A DNA stretch of 64,000 nucleotides from Rhodohalobacter sp. SW132 (GTDB lineage: Bacteria > Bacteroidota > Rhodothermia > Balneolales > Balneolaceae): assembly GCF_003390325.1 (NCBI RefSeq), contig NZ_QUOK01000007.1:62001-126000 (forward strand). The letters run 5' to 3'. The position numbers and the translations under genes were made by a program. Below, piece after piece: positions 60,426-64,000 of this stretch (positions are counted from its first letter, which is position 1; each line of letters opens with the position of its first letter). The notes under the pieces were generated by a model. It was not told the DNA's origin. It did no database searches and saw only the letters and a program-made list of their open reading frames with translations.

Positions 60426-63116
60426 ATGAATATTCTGAATATTAATGTTATGTCCGGACCGAATAATTGGTCTGTAAAACGACACCAGCTTATAGTATTA
60501 GAGCTGGATATCGGTGATCTGGAATACCTGCCAACAAATGAAATAGATGGATTTTATGAGAGGATAACTGCGCTTTTACCCGGCCTTTATGATCACCACT
60601 GTTCGGAAGGGGAGCCGGGTGGATTTTTTGCCCGGGTTAAAGAAGGCACATGGATCGGCCACGTCATAGAGCATATCGCGATAGAGTTACAGGTTATGGC
60701 CGATATTGACACCAGTTTTGGACAAACCCGCGGAACCGGTGTAAAGGGCCACTATTTTGTGGTATTTGATTGCGCAGATGAAGAGTCAGGAAGGCTCACT
60801 GCTGAAATAGCTGTTTTGATAGCTCAGAACCTGGTTGATGGAACTGAAACAGACCTTGATCAACATATTGAAGAGATTAAAATGAAGAATAGAGAGAATA
60901 GCCCCGGCCCAAGTACGTCGTCAATCCTTAAGGAAGCGCTTTCACGTGATATACCAACTATTAAACTTGAAGATAACTCCACATGGCAGTTGGGATATGG
61001 CTGTAATCAAAAAAGAATATCTGCCACAATCACCTCAGCTACCAGTAATACTGCCGTTGAAACAGTGTGTAACAAAGAGGTCTGCCGGGACCTTTTAAAG
61101 AGTATGTCGGTGCCGATTGCAGAGGGTGATGCTATCGATTCATTAGACGAACTAAAAGATTTGATTGATTCACTGGGATTTCCACTTGTAATTAAACCGG
61201 CAAAAGGTAACCAGGGGCGTGGTGTTACAACAGATATCACCTCGTTCGAGGAAGCAGAGAAAGCATTCGGGTTTGCATCAACGATTTGTAAGCGGGTCAT
61301 CGTTGAAAAATATATTCCCGGTTTTGACTATCGCCTTCTTATGGTTGATGGAAAATTGGCTGCTGCTGCCAAACGTACACCGGCCCATGTGGTTGGGGAC
61401 GGAAAATCAACCGTTCAGCAACTCATTGATAAAGTAAATCGCGATCCAAAACGGGGTGATGGTCACGAGAATGTTCTCACGAAGATAAAGATTGGTCCTG
61501 CAGCAAAGACCATTTTATCCCAAAAAAACTATACCCTCAGCACGGTTCTGAAGAGTAATGAAATACTTCATTTAGACTATGCGGCAAACCTTAGCAAAGG
61601 GGGCACTGCTGAAGATGTGACTGAACGCGTACATCCGGATGTGGTGAAAGTAGCCTCAAGAGTGAGTAAAATCACAGGTCTCGATATTTGCGGAATCGAT
61701 CTTATGGCTAAAACCTTAACCAAGCCCCTGTCAGAAACAGGAGGAGTTGTGCTAGAGGTGAATGCTGCACCCGGATTTCGAATGCATCTTTCTCCCTCAA
61801 AAGGAGCGCCGCAAAATGTAGCCGCACCCGTAGTAGATATGCTTTTTCCGGATGAGAAGAGTGCCCGGATACCTATCATGGCTGTAACCGGTACCAATGG
61901 AAAAACCACAACAACACGGCTGATTTCACATATTATGAAAGAGGCCGGGCGCAGCGTTGGGTACACTACAACGGATGGAGTTTACGTAAATGATCAGAGG
62001 CTTATGAAAGGAGACTGCGGGGGGCCCAAAAGTGCTCAGCTTATCCTGAAGGATCCCACAGTGGACACCGCTGTACTCGAATGTGCCAGAGGTGGAATTT
62101 TGCGTGCCGGACTCGGATTTGACAGGTGTGATGTTGCCGCAGTTACAAATGTTGCAGCCGACCACCTTGGTATGAAAGGAATTCAGACTCTCGATCAGAT
62201 GGCAGACCTGAAATCGGTGGTGCCTGAAAGTGTACATCCGGGCGGACATGCCGTACTTAACGCCGATGATGACAGAGTATATGCAATGCGAAAAAAATTG
62301 CAGTGTAAGCCGGTACTTTTCTCAATGCAGGATGACAGTATTCGATTGAAACGGCATCGCAAGGCTGGCGGGATATGTGCAGTATTGACTGACAAAACTG
62401 TTGTTATCTGGGATGGACAGGATACTCATACCATTGAACATATTGAGAATATACCGCTTAGCTTTGATGGACGCGCCCTGTTCATGATCGAGAATATACT
62501 TGCGGCTGTAGCAGTGGCTTATACACAAAAAATATCTCCCGCAGTGATAAGCAGATCATTGAGAAATTTTAAGCCATCACCGGAACAAACACCAGGCAGG
62601 ATGAACCTGTTTCAATTTGAAGATTTCGATGTATTGGTGGATTACTGCCATAATCCTGCAGGCATGAATGCGATCAAAGAATTTATTGATAACTCTTCTT
62701 ACCTCTATAAAACAGGCATCATTTGTGGTATCGGAGATCGAAGAGAAGAAGACAGTCTTGAGCTGGGTCATCTTGCAGCGGAGCTTTTTTGCAAAATCAT
62801 TATACGGGAAGATTCTGATCTGAGAGGGAAAAATGCCGGTGAAACATCAGCAATAGTAAGACGTGGAATTGAAAAATCCTGCTATAATCCGCCAGTTGTA
62901 AATATTGCAAATGAAAAGCAGGCACTCCTGTTTGCAATGGAAAATGCATTGCCGGGCACACTCGTCATGCTCAGTGTTGAACACATCGAAGAGGTGACCA
63001 GCCTGCTGAAAAAGATGCAGCTTCAGGAGAATGATAAACGGATTACCAAGCCGGTCAGAAAAGTTATTCAAATGAAAAAAGACCATCCTGCAGAGATGAA
63101 TATGCTGCAACAGTAA
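60426..63116 (+). CDS. cphA: Cyanophycin synthetase
   Basis: 896 residues, in line with CphA1. An N-terminal domain (~1-160, with GTWIGHVIEHIAIELQ), an ATP-grasp domain (~215-475, with FPLVIKPAKGNQGRGV and GIDLMAKT), then a Mur-ligase-like domain with P-loop VTGTNGKTTTTRL (~484-496) and LECARGGILRAGLGFDRCD. It adds Asp to the backbone and Arg to each side chain, using ATP, to make a nitrogen-storage granule. All domains look intact. Confidence 0.95.
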   Translation: MNILNINVMSGPNNWSVKRHQLIVLELDIGDLEYLPTNEIDGFYERITALLPGLYDHHCSEGEPGGFFARVKEGTWIGHVIEHIAIELQVMADIDTSFGQTRGTGVKGHYFVVFDCADEESGRLTAEIAVLIAQNLVDGTETDLDQHIEEIKMKNRENSPGPSTSSILKEALSRDIPTIKLEDNSTWQLGYGCNQKRISATITSATSNTAVETVCNKEVCRDLLKSMSVPIAEGDAIDSLDELKDLIDSLGFPLVIKPAKGNQGRGVTTDITSFEEAEKAFGFASTICKRVIVEKYIPGFDYRLLMVDGKLAAAAKRTPAHVVGDGKSTVQQLIDKVNRDPKRGDGHENVLTKIKIGPAAKTILSQKNYTLSTVLKSNEILHLDYAANLSKGGTAEDVTERVHPDVVKVASRVSKITGLDICGIDLMAKTLTKPLSETGGVVLEVNAAPGFRMHLSPSKGAPQNVAAPVVDMLFPDEKSARIPIMAVTGTNGKTTTTRLISHIMKEAGRSVGYTTTDGVYVNDQRLMKGDCGGPKSAQLILKDPTVDTAVLECARGGILRAGLGFDRCDVAAVTNVAADHLGMKGIQTLDQMADLKSVVPESVHPGGHAVLNADDDRVYAMRKKLQCKPVLFSMQDDSIRLKRHRKAGGICAVLTDKTVVIWDGQDTHTIEHIENIPLSFDGRALFMIENILAAVAVAYTQKISPAVISRSLRNFKPSPEQTPGRMNLFQFEDFDVLVDYCHNPAGMNAIKEFIDNSSYLYKTGIICGIGDRREEDSLELGHLAAELFCKIIIREDSDLRGKNAGETSAIVRRGIEKSCYNPPVVNIANEKQALLFAMENALPGTLVMLSVEHIEEVTSLLKKMQLQENDKRITKPVRKVIQMKKDHPAEMNMLQQ

Positions 63117-63445
63117 AAAAACAAAACCCTCCAGGAGTTCAAAAAAAACTCCTATGAATCAGCGCCTGATTAATTTAAGTTTATGAGTTGAATTTGAGCA
63201 CCCGGTCTTTTTGACCCACCCCCGGCCCCTCCCTATGTCGCAAATACACTCCATATGGAGGGGAGCTCAATAAACCATTCATAGCCTGCTTAAGGTATTT
63301 AGGGTCTGTGAATTCAGATGATGCTTTTTAGACAGCCTCAGGTTTGGAAACATCTGAGTTTGTTGCAGCGGTAAAAAACAAAACCCTCTAAGACCTCAAA
63401 ATTCCCGGAGGGTTGGTTCAAAATAATCCGCGTTCCGGAATTGTT
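63117..63445. repeat. Intergenic hairpins and palindromic repeat after cphA
   Basis: A GGAGTT/AACTCC hairpin (63134-63152) just after cphA; the gaccc...gaggggagc unit (63209-63267) shared with 18234-18300 and 29710-29770; and a second AACAAAACCCTC start at 63377-63388 echoing 63120-63131. No gene. Confidence 0.6.
63372..63414 (-). terminator. Terminator of the second histidine kinase
   Basis: On the minus strand AACCCTC (63414-63408) pairs with GAGGGTT (63388-63382), then TTG and a T6 run. Confidence 0.6.
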
Positions 63446-64000
63446 CTACACGCGCGGCAGCGTAACTACGAAAGTACTGCCTTTTCCTACTTCAGATTGT
63501 ATATTAAGGCTTCCTTCTAAGGACTCAACGAGGTGATTAACCAGGGAGAGACCAAAACCATATCCGCATTCTCCAGACGTACCGTTCGTGGATTTTCCCG
63601 TTCCGCTGCGGATCTCTGCAAGTTGACTCTCGTCAATCCCAACTCCCGTATCCGACACGTTTATGTGCAGTTTTTTATTTTCCTCTTCTTTATCAAGCAA
63701 AATAGCAACCGTTACACGTCCATGTTCAGGCGTAAATTTGATGGCGTTAGAGATTAAATTACCGATAATCTGAAGTAGTTTATTTTTAACAAAAGGTACA
63801 TCCAGATTCTTATCCGAAATGTTTATCTCTAATTTCACACCCTTTGTCTGAGCCTGGGGTATGTAAAGCTGTTCCAATTTGTTTTTAAATGTCTTGAGGT
63901 TGAATTCATTTTGACCAGGCTGATTGTTTTCAGACGCCCCCAGGATTTCTTCAGCCAGCTCCATGATAGATTTTCCGCCCTTCCCGATCAGATCCATCAT
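63446..64000 (-). CDS. Sensor histidine kinase, C-terminal part
   Basis: Runs off the right edge, so only ~184 residues are visible and the His box is outside. N box NLISNAIKFTPEHGRVTV, G1 VSDTGVGIDE, G2 GECGYGFGLSLVNHLVE, closing GSTFVVTLPRV. The layout and wording (IKFTPxxGxVxV, long acidic insert, GTSGE before G2) match the kinase at 56902-57804, so they are paralogues on opposite strands around the cyanophycin genes. Confidence 0.88.
   Translation of the reverse strand: MMDLIGKGGKSIMELAEEILGASENNQPGQNEFNLKTFKNKLEQLYIPQAQTKGVKLEINISDKNLDVPFVKNKLLQIIGNLISNAIKFTPEHGRVTVAILLDKEEENKKLHINVSDTGVGIDESQLAEIRSGTGKSTNGTSGECGYGFGLSLVNHLVESLEGSLNIQSEVGKGSTFVVTLPRV

Overview
The window looks like a chromosome segment from the Bacteroidota/FCB side of the tree, most plausibly a Balneolota-type marine or halophilic bacterium. 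This is inferred from gene content: SusC-like barrels, DUF5777, YceI, ArsR-AHSA1 pairs, fused anti-sigma/beta-barrel proteins, a Bacteroidota-type promoter (TTG-N21-TAnnTTTG), and lepA next to an unusual long lepB. No rRNA, CRISPR array, phage or intact transposase is seen. One tRNA-Arg(CCT) is present.

Layout. 0-15 kb is a mixed catabolic and surface region: a serine hydrolase end, an alpha/beta hydrolase, a GH43 enzyme, tRNA-Arg, DUF2256, DJ-1/PfpI, a TonB-type barrel, a tandem-repeat array, a lipoprotein pullulanase, VOC, phosphotriesterase-like, cupin, methyltransferase and beta-propeller lipoprotein genes. 15.7-18.1 kb has a RelE/ParE-type toxin-antitoxin pair and a sodium:solute symporter with a small DUF3311-like partner. 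18.9-25.3 kb holds the histidine operon hisG-D-C-B-H-A on the minus strand. It starts with a previously unannotated histidine-rich leader ORF (7 His in 25 codons) directly downstream of a Bacteroidota-type promoter. hisB carries what looks like a decayed HAD phosphatase domain. hisF and hisIE are not in the window. Most his spacers are occupied by a palindromic intergenic repeat. 25.5-29.4 kb has a thiamine-binding-type protein, then lepA, an unknown exported protein and lepB. 30-35 kb has an ECF sigma factor with an anti-sigma/beta-barrel fusion, a DUF5777-YceI-cupredoxin trio and an ArsR-AHSA1 pair.

35-42 kb is a heavy-metal efflux locus: a His-rich exported peptide followed by CzcC, CzcB and CzcA-like proteins, with a nucleotide hydrolase-like gene after it. 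42-45 kb has a PQQ-type propeller protein and a CaCA antiporter. 45-56 kb is rich in small envelope-stress-like genes: DUF2959, an AraC regulator, a mini-cupin ORF overlapping its neighbour by TAATG, a fatty acid desaturase, YtxH, two nearly identical lmo0937-type membrane peptides, an AI-2E permease, a glycine-zipper protein, a PA2169-type four-helix protein and a cardiolipin-synthase-like PLD.

56.9-64 kb contains a compact cyanophycin locus: isoaspartyl peptidase, cyanophycinase and cyanophycin synthetase. Together they would make and fully recycle the Asp-Arg polymer. Two related soluble histidine kinases flank it, and the second runs off the window edge. All family assignments were read by eye from motifs; no database search was possible.
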